Below, one piece after another: positions 35,330 through 43,702 of a stretch of DNA of 64,000 nucleotides. The notes below the pieces were generated by a model. It did no database searches. It was not told the DNA's origin and was given only the letters and a program-made list of their open reading frames with translations. Numbering within the stretch: position 1 is the first letter of the stretch; each line of letters opens with the position of its first letter. The stretch spans positions 112,399 to 176,398 of the forward strand of contig JAAYYU010000035.1 in assembly GCA_012515235.1 (NCBI GenBank), given 5' to 3'. The DNA comes from Candidatus Anammoximicrobium sp. GTDB taxonomy: Bacteria > Planctomycetota > Planctomycetia > Pirellulales > Pirellulaceae. The position numbers and the translations under genes were made by a program.

Positions 35330-37368
35330 TGCAGAATTGCGAGAACCCCATGTCCACGGACCGCTTGTGTGCTTGCCCCCGTTATCTGGCCACATTCCAA
35401 CCCAAACAGGTCCCGCATTTCTTTACGGACGTGCTCGTCGTTGGCAGCGGCCTGGCGGGACTGCGGGCCGCGTTGGAGGTGGATCCTAAGCTGTCGGTCC
35501 TGGTCGTCACGAAGGCCGAACTGCAACTCTCCAACAGCGCTTACGCCCAGGGCGGCATCGCCGCCGTTCTTGGTGCCGACGACTGTTTTGACGACCATGT
35601 CGCCGATACCCTGATTGCCGGAGGCGTGCTCTGTGACCAGGAGGTCGTCCGGCACGTCATCGAGGAGGCTCCCCGGCGGATCTTCGAGTTGATCGAGTGG
35701 GGCACGAAATTCGATCAGGAGGGCAGTCGGTTGGCGCTGACGCGCGAGGGGGGCCACCGCCGCAACCGCGTTGTGCATGCGGACGGCGACGCCACGGGCC
35801 GCGAGGTCATGCGGGCTTTGGCCCAACGCGTCCAACAGACTCCGCACGTCGGCGTCTGGGAAAACACGTTCACGATCGATCTGCTGACTCACGCGGGCCA
35901 GTGCTGCGGGGCGCTGGTTTGGAACCGCCAGCACGGCAAGACCTTGATCTGGGCCAAACAGACGATCCTGGCCACCGGCGGCGCGGGGCAGATCTATCGC
36001 GAGACGACGAACCCGGAGGTTGCCACGGGGGACGGCCTGGCCCTGGCCTACCGTGCGGGCGCCGAGGTGCGGGACCTGGAGTTCATGCAGTTTCATCCGA
36101 CCGTGCTGTACGTCGCCGGCAGCAGCCGGAATTTGATCACCGAAGCCATCCGTGGCGAAGGCGCCTACCTGGTGGACCGCGAAGGACGCCGTTTTATGCC
36201 CGAATGCGATGAGCGCGCCGAACTGGCGCCGCGCGACGTTGTCAGTCGGGCGATCGTGATGCAGATGGAAAAGACGCGGCATCCGAACGTCTATCTCGAC
36301 CTGTCCCACCTCGATCCGCAACACGTCCGCCGCCGGTTCCCCGGCATCGCCGCCCTGTGCGCTCAGTTCGGTCTGGACATCACCTGCGACCGCATCCCCG
36401 TCCGTCCCGGCGCGCACTACATGATGGGCGGCGTGACCGTGGACCGTGACGGCCGCACCACGCTGCCGCGTCTGTGGGCAGCGGGCGAAGTCGCTTCCAC
36501 GGGCCTGCACGGCGCCAACCGACTGGCCTCGAACAGCCTCAGCGAAGCGGCGGTCTACGGGGCCCATGCGGGGCGGGAAGCGTCCTTGGAAGCAATCCGC
36601 CACAACGACACCTTCCGCGCGTTGCCGTTGGAGAACCCGCCGGTCAACTCCAGCGGCGAACCGCTCGATGTCTCCGATATCCGCAACTCGCTAAAAAGCC
36701 TCATGTGGCGTGCCTGCGGCGTCCGCCGCGACGCGGCCGGTCTGGCCGAGGCGGCCGAGAGCATCGGCCGTTGGTGCCGCTACGTTTTATCCCGCCAGTT
36801 TTCCAACCCTGTCGCCTGGGAGTTGCAAGACATGCTGCTGGTGGCCGGGCTGATGATCGAGGCTGCCGCGCTTCGCACCGAATCCCGAGGCGGTCACGTT
36901 CGCAGCGACTACCCCGAGCCGGATGACGAACACTGGACTCGGCATATCACCTTTGAGAAGGACGCGCGGCGGCTGGATGAGTTTCGGCCGTCAGGCGGCG
37001 AGTCGCGGTCGCGGGCATGGCTCGGCAGGTCGGTCGCCCTGCAATTCACGGGCGGCTACTGGGATGGGAGATCTCTACACACGGATTCGGACGACGAAGA
37101 GGAAGCACTGCTGGCCACGGCTTGCTACGAGATGACTCATCACGGGGCGATCGGCGCGGAATGTGGCGGCATGTCCGACGACGCCGTTACGTTTGCCCGT
37201 CTGCACGGCTGGGCGGGGGCCAAAGAAGCCGGCCTGCAAGGCGTCCATCGTTACCGCGTCATCGAGCGTCGCGAAACCGAGCGGGAGACTATCGTCGTAT
37301 TCCGGCACGAACCGGCGTCCGACATGTCACCCGTGCCGGGCGACGACAAAGGCAAGGCCCCTTCCTAG
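35326..37368 (+). CDS. nadB: L-aspartate oxidase with extra C-terminal domain
   Basis: A 680-residue protein; normal NadB is about 530-550. It oxidises L-aspartate to iminoaspartate with FAD and feeds NadA. The FAD site is VLVVGSGLAGLRAALE (residues 36-51). Other hallmarks are SNSAYAQGGIAAVLG, THEAILATGGAGQIY-like ILATGGAGQIY, MQFHPTVLY, GAHYMMGGVTVDRDGRT, GLHGANRLASNSLSEA and SDYPEPDDEHWTRHI. From about residue 558 an additional domain of about 120 residues begins (ALQFTGGYWDGRSLHTDS ... CYEMTHHGAIGAECGG ... LHGWAGAKEAGLQG), which I know only as a stand-alone planctomycete protein of unknown function. The start overlaps the preceding stop (ATGA); the adjacent ATG at 35329 is equivalent. Confidence 0.93.
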   Translation: MMQNCENPMSTDRLCACPRYLATFQPKQVPHFFTDVLVVGSGLAGLRAALEVDPKLSVLVVTKAELQLSNSAYAQGGIAAVLGADDCFDDHVADTLIAGGVLCDQEVVRHVIEEAPRRIFELIEWGTKFDQEGSRLALTREGGHRRNRVVHADGDATGREVMRALAQRVQQTPHVGVWENTFTIDLLTHAGQCCGALVWNRQHGKTLIWAKQTILATGGAGQIYRETTNPEVATGDGLALAYRAGAEVRDLEFMQFHPTVLYVAGSSRNLITEAIRGEGAYLVDREGRRFMPECDERAELAPRDVVSRAIVMQMEKTRHPNVYLDLSHLDPQHVRRRFPGIAALCAQFGLDITCDRIPVRPGAHYMMGGVTVDRDGRTTLPRLWAAGEVASTGLHGANRLASNSLSEAAVYGAHAGREASLEAIRHNDTFRALPLENPPVNSSGEPLDVSDIRNSLKSLMWRACGVRRDAAGLAEAAESIGRWCRYVLSRQFSNPVAWELQDMLLVAGLMIEAAALRTESRGGHVRSDYPEPDDEHWTRHITFEKDARRLDEFRPSGGESRSRAWLGRSVALQFTGGYWDGRSLHTDSDDEEEALLATACYEMTHHGAIGAECGGMSDDAVTFARLHGWAGAKEAGLQGVHRYRVIERRETERETIVVFRHEPASDMSPVPGDDKGKAPS

Positions 37369-37440
37369 TGTTCCGGCCAACCTGGCTGGACGCTCGCTGA
37401 AGGCGTAAGGCTTCCGGCTTCCGGATGCTCCCGAGTTCGG

Positions 37441-37605
37441 CTGCTCGACCAGGCCTTGCGATTCAGCGTTTGGCACAACGCTCATGGACCTGCGAACGGC
37501 CGGTTTCCGCGTCTTGGAGGTCCGCGCTCAGCGGGCGATTGCTGCGGGCAATCTGTTGCCCCAAACACAACAGGCATTTGCCGATTTCTATCGCCGGCAA
37601 ACGGC
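37441..37605 (+). pseudogene. TolC-like outer membrane efflux protein remnant
   Basis: One frame gives LLDQALRFSVWHNA (37441-37482); after a one-base shift the next frame continues with DLRTAGFRVLEVRAQ, RAIAAGNLLPQTQQAF and ADFYRRQTA. Together this is the start of the coiled-coil domain of OprM/TolC-type lipoproteins in planctomycetes. Nothing before or after matches, so a short, frameshifted piece of a lost gene remains. The rest of 37369-38096 shows no gene. Confidence 0.55.
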
Positions 37606-38096
37606 GGATCGACTTGGCACATCCGCAGCGGGACAGACGTTCAGCGTTTGGGACGCCCCTCGCTCAGGCTGCCCGTAGGCGGTCGGCTGTACTCGCTCCC
37701 GTTGAGGCCGCTGTTGCCGCTGTTTTTTGTGCCAGCGGCGTCGAGGTCGGGATCGGCGAGGGAACAAGTTCCCGTCGCAGAAACCGACCCCAGCTTGGCA
37801 TCCCGATTGCATCGGTCTGGAAACGGCAAGACCGGAGTCCGGGGCTTGCCAACCGTTGCGAGCGTTGCCTTGGAGGCGCCCCAGTCGCTCGCAGGCGGTG
37901 ATTTGCAGGGGGCTTTTCCCGCGAGTCCTTCTTCCCACACGCCGACATGTCGGCAGAAGAGAGAACGGGACTGCAACGAAGTGTCGGGAGGGCCTGAAAC
38001 CGTGTGCAATTTTTGCAGGGCGCCTCGCGTTCAGACCGGACGGCTTGGCACGGAGATTTCGCAGCCCGGCCGTCAGGCACGAAGGAGGGAAGAAAG

Positions 38097-38555
38097 ATGA
38101 GAACGACATTCGTACTGAGTATCGCGTCGGCGATGGTTCTGGCCGCAGCCGCGAGCGCCGAAGCCCAACCGACGGCAGCGCAGCCGGCTCAAGGCCGAGG
38201 CGGCACTGCCCCGTGGATGTGCCCCTACTACGGCTTGGAAATGGGTCCCCGCGACGGTACCGGATGGGGCCCGGGTTATGGCATGGCGACCGGACTTCGC
38301 AACGGCATGGGGCGCGGACCCGGCTACGGAATGGCGATGGGGCCGCGCGGAGGCCGTGGCCGCGGCATGGGACGCGGCATGGCAATCGGACCGCGCAACG
38401 GTACTGGACGTGGCCCAGGCTATGGCATGGCTCGCGGCCCAGGCTTCCAAAGCGGTGCCGGTTGGGGTGCCGCCTACGGCCAGCCCGGCCGAGGCTTTAC
38501 GGATCAGGACGGGGACGGTGTCTGCGATCGTTTTCAGACCAATTCCACGCCGTAA
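38097..38555 (+). CDS. Secreted Gly/Met/Arg-rich repeat protein with Ca-loop-like end
   Basis: A 152-residue exported protein with signal peptide MRTTFVLSIASAMVLAAAASAEA. The mature part is imperfect repeats of the type GMGRGPGYGMAMGPR, with Gly, Arg, Met and Pro making up most residues. The C-terminus FTDQDGDGVCDRFQ has the D-x-D-G-D-G-x-C-D pattern of calcium-binding loops. A CPYYGLEMG near residue 42 adds a second Cys. Similar small proteins in anaerobes occur beside NapH-like ferredoxins and NifX-like proteins. Methionine-rich repeats may bind copper or other metals. Start ATG has GGAGGG 8 nt upstream. Confidence 0.72.
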   Translation: MRTTFVLSIASAMVLAAAASAEAQPTAAQPAQGRGGTAPWMCPYYGLEMGPRDGTGWGPGYGMATGLRNGMGRGPGYGMAMGPRGGRGRGMGRGMAIGPRNGTGRGPGYGMARGPGFQSGAGWGAAYGQPGRGFTDQDGDGVCDRFQTNSTP

Positions 38556-38720
38556 TCAGGCCGGCGGGTCGATCCGCGCCCTGCGTCCGGGGCTGGAAGC
38601 AGGGCGTCCGCCAGAGGAACATGGAACCACGCGCCGGGCACGGGCTGGCCAACTAGTCCCGACGCACACGGGATCACACCGATGTCGAGAAAACGCGTTC
38701 CACGGGGTCTCGCTCGGATC

Positions 38721-38861
38721 GAGTTAGCGGCCAGGCACTGTCTTCACACGGCCTGCCCGGTTCCCGTCGGCATCTTGAAGGCGGTCTAAGTCGAGACGGG
38801 CTTGGTGCTGGCGGCGGACGTGTCCATCGAAACCCGGCAAGAGCCTGACGCAGGAGGCGGA
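38721..38861 (+). pseudogene. Decayed duplicate of the DUF6951 gene 3' end
   Basis: These 141 bp align without gaps to 35186-35326, the last part of the DUF6951 gene, with 17 mismatches by my count (about 88% identity). An in-frame TAA in place of a Glu codon, and no start, show that it is dead. It ends at the same GGAGGCGGA that precedes nadB, so the duplicated block may once have extended further. Confidence 0.8.
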
Positions 38862-38971
38862 GGTCCGTCTGGCTCCTCAGGGCCAGCTTGCTGTCAGCAC
38901 CAAGGCGATGAATCCCCTGGATGATCCGTCCAGTCCTGGACTCGGCCCGCTTGGCGAACAACGACGAGGCT

Positions 38972-39022
38972 TGACCCCGTTTCGTCACTGACCCCGTTTC
39001 GTCACTGACCCCGTTTCGTCAC
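38972..39022. repeat. 17-bp tandem repeat, three perfect copies
   Basis: TGACCCCGTTTCGTCAC repeated three times without gaps. The last copy supplies the TGA stop (reverse strand) of the aminotransferase gene. The GACCCC core recalls the ends of the 96-bp palindromes. Confidence 0.92.
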
Positions 39023-40359
39023 TTGCGCAGCACCTCCCGCAAGGCGTCGCGCAGGATGCCCAGCACTTCGTCTGCTTCGTGGGGTTGGAGGATCAGCGGC
39101 GGTTTGATTTTCAGTAGGTTCTTGCGCACGCCAGCCAGGCCGAAGATCGCGCCGCGGGCCAGGGCCGCGTCGCGGATGTTGCGCGTCTGTTCGTTCAACG
39201 GCTTCTTGGTTTCCGGATCCTCGACCAGTTCCACGCCGACGTGCAAGCCCACTTGGCGTACGTCGCCAATTTCGGGGAATTCGTTTTGCAGGCCGAGCAG
39301 TCCCTGCCGCAGATACTCGCCCATGCGGTTGGCATGCTCCAGTAACCGGTCCCGCTGGACGATCTCGATCAGGCGGACGGCCCCGACCATCGACAGCGTG
39401 TTGGCGGCAAAGGTGTGCAGTTCTTCGGCGTCGGGCTCGAAGCCGGCCAAGCCGTCGCGGATCAGGGTCGCGCCCAGCGGCAGTCCGCCGCCGACGGCCT
39501 TGCCCAGCGCGATGATGTCGGGCGTCACGCCGTAGTGCTGCGCCGCAAAAAAAGCGCCGATGCGGATGTAAGTCTGGATCTCGTCGAAGATCAGCGGCAC
39601 GTCGTGCCGGTCGCAGATCTCCCGCACTCGCTGCAGGTAGCGCTGCGGGCAAGGGATCATCCCGGCGCTGGCCTGCAGCGGTTCGACAATCACGCCCGCG
39701 GGCGGCCCGTTGACGCCCCGCTCCAGGGTCAATTCGAGCATCCGGGCGCACATCAGATCGCACGTGTCCGGCTGCTGGCCAAAGTAGCAGCGGTAGCAAT
39801 AAGGGTTCGGCGCGCGGACGGAGTGGTGCAGCAGGGGCAGGAAGCGGCTGCCGCCGGCGTACTTGCCCGCGGATTTGGTCGCGATCCAGCTGGCGCCCAT
39901 CGTGCCCAGCGTGGTGCCGTGGTAGCCGTCCCAGAGCGTTACGAACTGGGCCGCCCCCGGCCGGTTCTTGAGGGCGATCTTCATGCCGCCCTCCAACGCC
40001 AAACCGCTCGACGGGCAGAACGACACGCGGTTAATCCCCTCGGGAGCGATATCGGTCAACAGCCTGGCCAGGTAAAACCTCGGCAGCGTATCGAAACCCT
40101 GGTGGACGTGCGTCAGGTACTGGGCCTGCTGGTTGACCGCCTCCCAGATTTCGTCATGGCAGTAGCCCAGGTACAAGGCCCAGCTTTGCGCGGTGCAGTC
40201 GATGTAGGACTTGCCCGCCGTGTCCCAGACGCGGCAGCCCTGGCCGTGATGCAGCACCGGCCCGCCGCGCGTGCCGCCGCCGATCATCAGCCGCCGAGTA
40301 CACTCCTGAATCTCTTCCGGGGTGAGCGAAAGGATGCGTTGAATGGTGTTGTCGTTCAC
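39019..40359 (-). CDS. Class III aminotransferase (PLP-dependent)
   Basis: A 446-residue fold-type I aminotransferase of class III. Seen: VWDTAGKSYIDCTAQSWALYLGYCHDEI at the N-terminal side, GYHGTTLGTMGAS (cofactor phosphate side), PLIFDEIQTYIRIGAFFA with the PLP-nitrogen Asp, and ALGKAVGGGLPLGA with the Schiff-base lysine. Relatives use omega-amino acids, amino-sugars or polyamines. The start is uncertain: GTG at 40359, or ATG at 40392 with a close GGAG. A CxxC insertion (NPYCYRCYFGQQPDTC) is notable. It is the last gene of the leftward cluster beginning at 46677, and its stop codon lies within a tandem repeat. Confidence 0.88.
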   Translation of the reverse strand: MNDNTIQRILSLTPEEIQECTRRLMIGGGTRGGPVLHHGQGCRVWDTAGKSYIDCTAQSWALYLGYCHDEIWEAVNQQAQYLTHVHQGFDTLPRFYLARLLTDIAPEGINRVSFCPSSGLALEGGMKIALKNRPGAAQFVTLWDGYHGTTLGTMGASWIATKSAGKYAGGSRFLPLLHHSVRAPNPYCYRCYFGQQPDTCDLMCARMLELTLERGVNGPPAGVIVEPLQASAGMIPCPQRYLQRVREICDRHDVPLIFDEIQTYIRIGAFFAAQHYGVTPDIIALGKAVGGGLPLGATLIRDGLAGFEPDAEELHTFAANTLSMVGAVRLIEIVQRDRLLEHANRMGEYLRQGLLGLQNEFPEIGDVRQVGLHVGVELVEDPETKKPLNEQTRNIRDAALARGAIFGLAGVRKNLLKIKPPLILQPHEADEVLGILRDALREVLRK

Positions 40360-40396
40360 GGGTCGGATTCTACTCCTTCCTCTTCGCAACATGGCT

Positions 40397-40450
40397 CTCC
40401 GAGCCGTGCCGTTCCGTCCAGAACCGTGAGGCCGTCCGCACGGCTCGGAG
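40397..40450. repeat. 13-bp inverted repeat with 28-nt loop
   Basis: CTCCGAGCCGTGC and GCACGGCTCGGAG are perfect inverse copies between the amidohydrolase stop and the aminotransferase start. It could be a processing or attenuation site within the leftward transcript. Confidence 0.6.
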
Positions 40451-40461
40451 AACAATGGAGT

Positions 40462-41226
40462 TTACCGAAGGCAAAAAAGTCTAAGCGCATTTTCGCGGAG
40501 GATACAAACCTTGTCGAAATCGGAGAGTTCCGCGTCCAGCACCATGCCCAGCTGTGTGCGCGGGTCGATCCACGTCAGGTCGGAACCGAACAAGATCCGA
40601 TCGGCCCCCGCCTGGGCCACCAGATACTCGACCAGGCCGAGACTGTAGCAGTCGCCTGCCAGATCGAGAAACACGTTGGCGTGCTGGCGAGCCAGCGCCG
40701 CGGCGGCCACGTGCCCTTCGTAGCGCCCGCCGCTGTGGCCGAGAATCAGCGAGACCTTGGGAAACTCACGCACATAGCGGGCAAACAGGGCCGGTTGAGA
40801 GTATTTCTGAACCGGATTGTAGTCGGAGATACTCCAGCTGTGCGAGAGGATCGGGACCCGTCTGTCCGCCGCCAACTCCCAAACCGGACGCCAGCGGTCG
40901 TCGTCGGCTGGACACTGAGCCAGCGACGGATGGATCTTGATTCCGACCGCTGCCGGCTCGCCCAGCGAACGTCGCACAAAATCCAGGCTGGCCGGCGCCA
41001 GCGGATCGAAGACCGCATACAGCAGGATGCGGCCGCCCGATTCGCCGTACGCTTGCAAGCCCTCGCGCCAGCCCCATTCCGCTTGCCCAGACAGCGACGC
41101 CATCGGCGCAGCAATCGCCCGCTCGATCCCGAGCCGATCCATCACGCGCAGCATGGTGCCCACCGAGGCATCGGGAAGGAAGAACTGCGGCGATACGCCC
41201 AAATGGCAATGCGCGTCGATAATCAT
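40462..41226 (-). CDS. Amidohydrolase family protein (PF04909-like)
   Basis: A 254-residue metal-dependent TIM-barrel hydrolase. Metal-site residues are all visible: MIIDAHCHLG (HxH), the barrel His in PILSHSW, SLILGHSGG and LFGSDLTW (Asp). GIKIHPSL is also typical. The substrate is unknown; the family includes lactonases, decarboxylases and deaminases, and in a sugar cluster a lactonase is the natural guess. ATG at 41226; a longer frame reaching 41259 is encoded by the heptamer repeat. It is separated from the second amidohydrolase gene by that repeat. Confidence 0.82.
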   Translation of the reverse strand: MIIDAHCHLGVSPQFFLPDASVGTMLRVMDRLGIERAIAAPMASLSGQAEWGWREGLQAYGESGGRILLYAVFDPLAPASLDFVRRSLGEPAAVGIKIHPSLAQCPADDDRWRPVWELAADRRVPILSHSWSISDYNPVQKYSQPALFARYVREFPKVSLILGHSGGRYEGHVAAAALARQHANVFLDLAGDCYSLGLVEYLVAQAGADRILFGSDLTWIDPRTQLGMVLDAELSDFDKVCILRENALRLFCLR

Positions 41227-41245
41227 AGCCCGGTGGGTCGTCCTG

Positions 41246-41336
41246 TGGTCATTGGTCATTCGTCACTGGTCATTCGTCATTGGTCATTCGTCACTGGTCA
41301 TTCGTCACTGGTCAGTGGTCAGTGGTCAGTGGTCAG
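41246..41336. repeat. 7-bp repeat array, 13 units
   Basis: TGGTCAT, TCGTCAC/T and TGGTCAG units succeed each other for exactly 91 bp. The left part alternates as 14-mers (TGGTCATTCGTCAC); the last four units are TGGTCAG. The array lies between two leftward genes and provides the last codons and stop of the gene at 41326. Confidence 0.95.
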
Positions 41337-42153
41337 TGGCGTCCGATCGCTGGTCGCTCTGGATTACTTCTGTCATCAGCCGCAGCATGTTGCCGCCCGC
41401 GATGTTCGCCTGGTCGGCGACGCTCAGTTCACCGTGCGTGACGAGCATCATGGGGACGTTCGGATCCTGGTGGGGGAAGTACGTGCCGAAGATCAGTCGA
41501 TTCGAGCCAAACCGGCGGACCAGATCGTCCAGTCCCAGGTATCCGACCAGGTTGTGGATCTCCAGGTGGAAGTTGGGGAACCGCTCGAACAGCTGGTAGT
41601 ACGTTCGATTGTGGTACAGCAGCTTACGGTTCGGGCCCTCGACGATCACGGGCAGCCGGGGATGGCTTTGACATACGGCCGCCACGTCGGCCCAGGTCGT
41701 TTCGGTATGCCAGACAGCCAGAGGCAACTGCAGTTCCTCCAAGGCGTCCAGCCAGGGCCCGAAACCCCAATCCGACAGCGACCAATTGTGGGATCGGGGA
41801 AAGATCCGCACCATCCGGACCTTGCCGGCGATCAGCGACTTCAACCTCTTGCCCAGGCTCACCTGGTCTTCGTCATCCGGCGTCAGTACGGCCGCGCCCC
41901 AGAGCGATTCCCGGTCGGCAATCGCTGCCAGCAGCAGGCGGTTTCCGGTCGTCGGATCGTAGTCGCGGGCCAGCGCGTGCGCGACGACCGCCCGGCGGAT
42001 TCCGTAGCGGGCCAGTTGCTGCACAGTCTGCTCCCATGTCGTCACCGGGCGCAGCGAACTTCGCGGTCCGACGCCAATCCAGCAATGGGCGTCGAACCAT
42101 TCGGTAGCCGTCTTGCGGCGACGATACGACTCGATCTGCTCTTGAACCCACAT
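41326..42153 (-). CDS. Amidohydrolase-like protein with degenerate metal site
   Basis: A 275-residue protein of the same family as its downstream neighbour, but with changed key positions: FDAHCWIG has Trp for the second His of HxH, VIVEGPNR replaces the GHSGG turn, and IFGTYFPHQ replaces the FGSD aspartate. LAVWHTETTW keeps one His. It may be a non-catalytic partner or use another chemistry. The ATG at 42153 lies 2 nt after the kinase stop, so it is coupled to the kinase. The final residues (RSDATDH) and stop are encoded by the heptamer array. Confidence 0.78.
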   Translation of the reverse strand: MWVQEQIESYRRRKTATEWFDAHCWIGVGPRSSLRPVTTWEQTVQQLARYGIRRAVVAHALARDYDPTTGNRLLLAAIADRESLWGAAVLTPDDEDQVSLGKRLKSLIAGKVRMVRIFPRSHNWSLSDWGFGPWLDALEELQLPLAVWHTETTWADVAAVCQSHPRLPVIVEGPNRKLLYHNRTYYQLFERFPNFHLEIHNLVGYLGLDDLVRRFGSNRLIFGTYFPHQDPNVPMMLVTHGELSVADQANIAGGNMLRLMTEVIQSDQRSDATDH

Positions 42154-42155
42154 GG

Positions 42156-43631
42156 TTACATCCGTTGGTGCAGCGACCGCAGGCTGGGATACACGTCGCG
42201 GTACAGGGCCAAACGCTCCTCGTACTGTGCCGCATGATCGCCGCGCGGCTCGAATCGCCGCTGGCAGCGGACGGCGGCGGCCAGCGTCTCGGCCAGCGGA
42301 AAGGCTGGATTGACACCGCACGCGGCCAACGCGGCGGCCCCCAGGCAACCCGTTTCGACCACCGACAGTTGCTCGACCGCCAGCCCCAGGATGTCGGACT
42401 TGATCTGCAGCAATCGATCGCACGACGAGCCCTTTCCGTAGGCCCGCAGGCAGTCGAACGCAATCCCGTTGCGGCGCCAAATCTCCAGGTTCAACCGCAT
42501 CTCGTAGTTCTGGCCGTCGACGATCCCGCGCAGGATTTCAAGGCGGTCGGTGGCCAGCGACAGGCCCAGCACCGCGCCTTTGGAGCGGGCGTCAAGCGTG
42601 GGCGTGCCGCTGCCCGCGAAATGCGGCAGGACCAGCACCTCGGCCGGCCGATCGGGCAACTCCAGGAACAGCTCGTCGAGCGAGGCCGCATCGGGCTGAA
42701 ACAGGTCGCGGTACCAGCGGATCAGGTCCCCGGAGGAGAAGTTGTAGGCCAGCGACGCAATCTTCCCGCCGGCCACGTGCAACAGGTTGCTGAAGTTGTT
42801 TTCCAGCAAATCGTCCGCCAGACGCGGCGCATCGAACAGCGTCGTGATGCATTCGACCGTGCCCAGCGAATCGGTCGCCTGCCCTGACGCCAGCAGTCCG
42901 GCTCCCAAGGCGCACACCTGCTGGTCGTGCCCGCCGGCCACCACGACGCAACCACGGGCCAATCCGAGATGCTCGCATACGTCCGCGGGAAGCTCGGCCA
43001 GGACGTTTCCCGAAGGAACGACTGGCGGCAACATCTCAGGCGACAAGTCGGCGGCTTCGAGAATCTCCCTGGACCACTGCCGGGCACGGATGTCCAGCAG
43101 CATCGTCGTGGATGCCGTAGCCCAATCCATCGAGCTTGGCGCACCCAGCGCCGCCGTGGCCAACTCGGCCGCGGTGACGAATCGCGCGATGCGGCCGGGT
43201 TCCGCCAGGTGCTTGCGGATCCAAAGGATCTTCGGCAGCATCAGGCTCGAATGAGTCGTCGTGCCCGTGATCCCGTAGGTGCGTTGGCGCCCGAACTGTT
43301 CGGCCCAGGCTTGGGCTTCGCCTTGGGCCCGGTTGTCCGTCGTGCTCAGGATCGGCAACAGCGGCGCGCCATGCACATCAACCGCGCACACCCCGCCGCC
43401 GAACACCGAGCACGCGGCGGCTCGGACGCGGTCTGATCCGCATCGGGCCGCACACTGTCCGACGACCGTGCGCACCGCGTCGGCCAGGCCGCGCGGGTCC
43501 AGTTCGCACCAGCCCGGCTGCGGGTACGTCCGCTCGTAAGCGGCGCTCGCCTGGGCCAGTGGCCGCAGCCGTTGGTCGAAGGCGATGGCCTTCGTCTGAC
43601 TCGTGCCGACATCGATGCCGAGGTAGGACAT
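42156..43631 (-). CDS. FGGY-family carbohydrate kinase
   Basis: A 491-residue sugar kinase. The N-terminal phosphate-binding loop is SYLGIDVGTSQTKAIAFD. The FGGY domain II ATP site shows SLGTVECITTLF, and VVAGGHDQQVCALGAG is typical. FAGSGTPTLDARSKGAVLGLSL and EMRLNLEIWRRNGI are family regions. Substrates of the family are ribulose, xylulose, fuculose, glycerol and the like. It stands directly after an L-fucose isomerase-like gene, so a ketose from that reaction, such as a fuculose-type sugar, is the likely substrate. No clear Shine-Dalgarno is visible. Confidence 0.9.
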   Translation of the reverse strand: MSYLGIDVGTSQTKAIAFDQRLRPLAQASAAYERTYPQPGWCELDPRGLADAVRTVVGQCAARCGSDRVRAAACSVFGGGVCAVDVHGAPLLPILSTTDNRAQGEAQAWAEQFGRQRTYGITGTTTHSSLMLPKILWIRKHLAEPGRIARFVTAAELATAALGAPSSMDWATASTTMLLDIRARQWSREILEAADLSPEMLPPVVPSGNVLAELPADVCEHLGLARGCVVVAGGHDQQVCALGAGLLASGQATDSLGTVECITTLFDAPRLADDLLENNFSNLLHVAGGKIASLAYNFSSGDLIRWYRDLFQPDAASLDELFLELPDRPAEVLVLPHFAGSGTPTLDARSKGAVLGLSLATDRLEILRGIVDGQNYEMRLNLEIWRRNGIAFDCLRAYGKGSSCDRLLQIKSDILGLAVEQLSVVETGCLGAAALAACGVNPAFPLAETLAAAVRCQRRFEPRGDHAAQYEERLALYRDVYPSLRSLHQRM

Positions 43632-43702
43632 GGGAGGCGAATTCTCGATCTTCGATTCACGATCTGAAATCCAGGATTTCAGAACCCGATTTGTCGTCTC
43701 GT

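Noticed and set aside
41246..41336. CRISPR-like array
   Set aside because: Units are 7 bp without spacers and no cas gene is near; it is a simple tandem repeat.
39415..42237. 940-codon open frame on the plus strand
   Set aside because: It crosses three convincing minus-strand genes and the heptamer array, and its translation has no recognisable domain.
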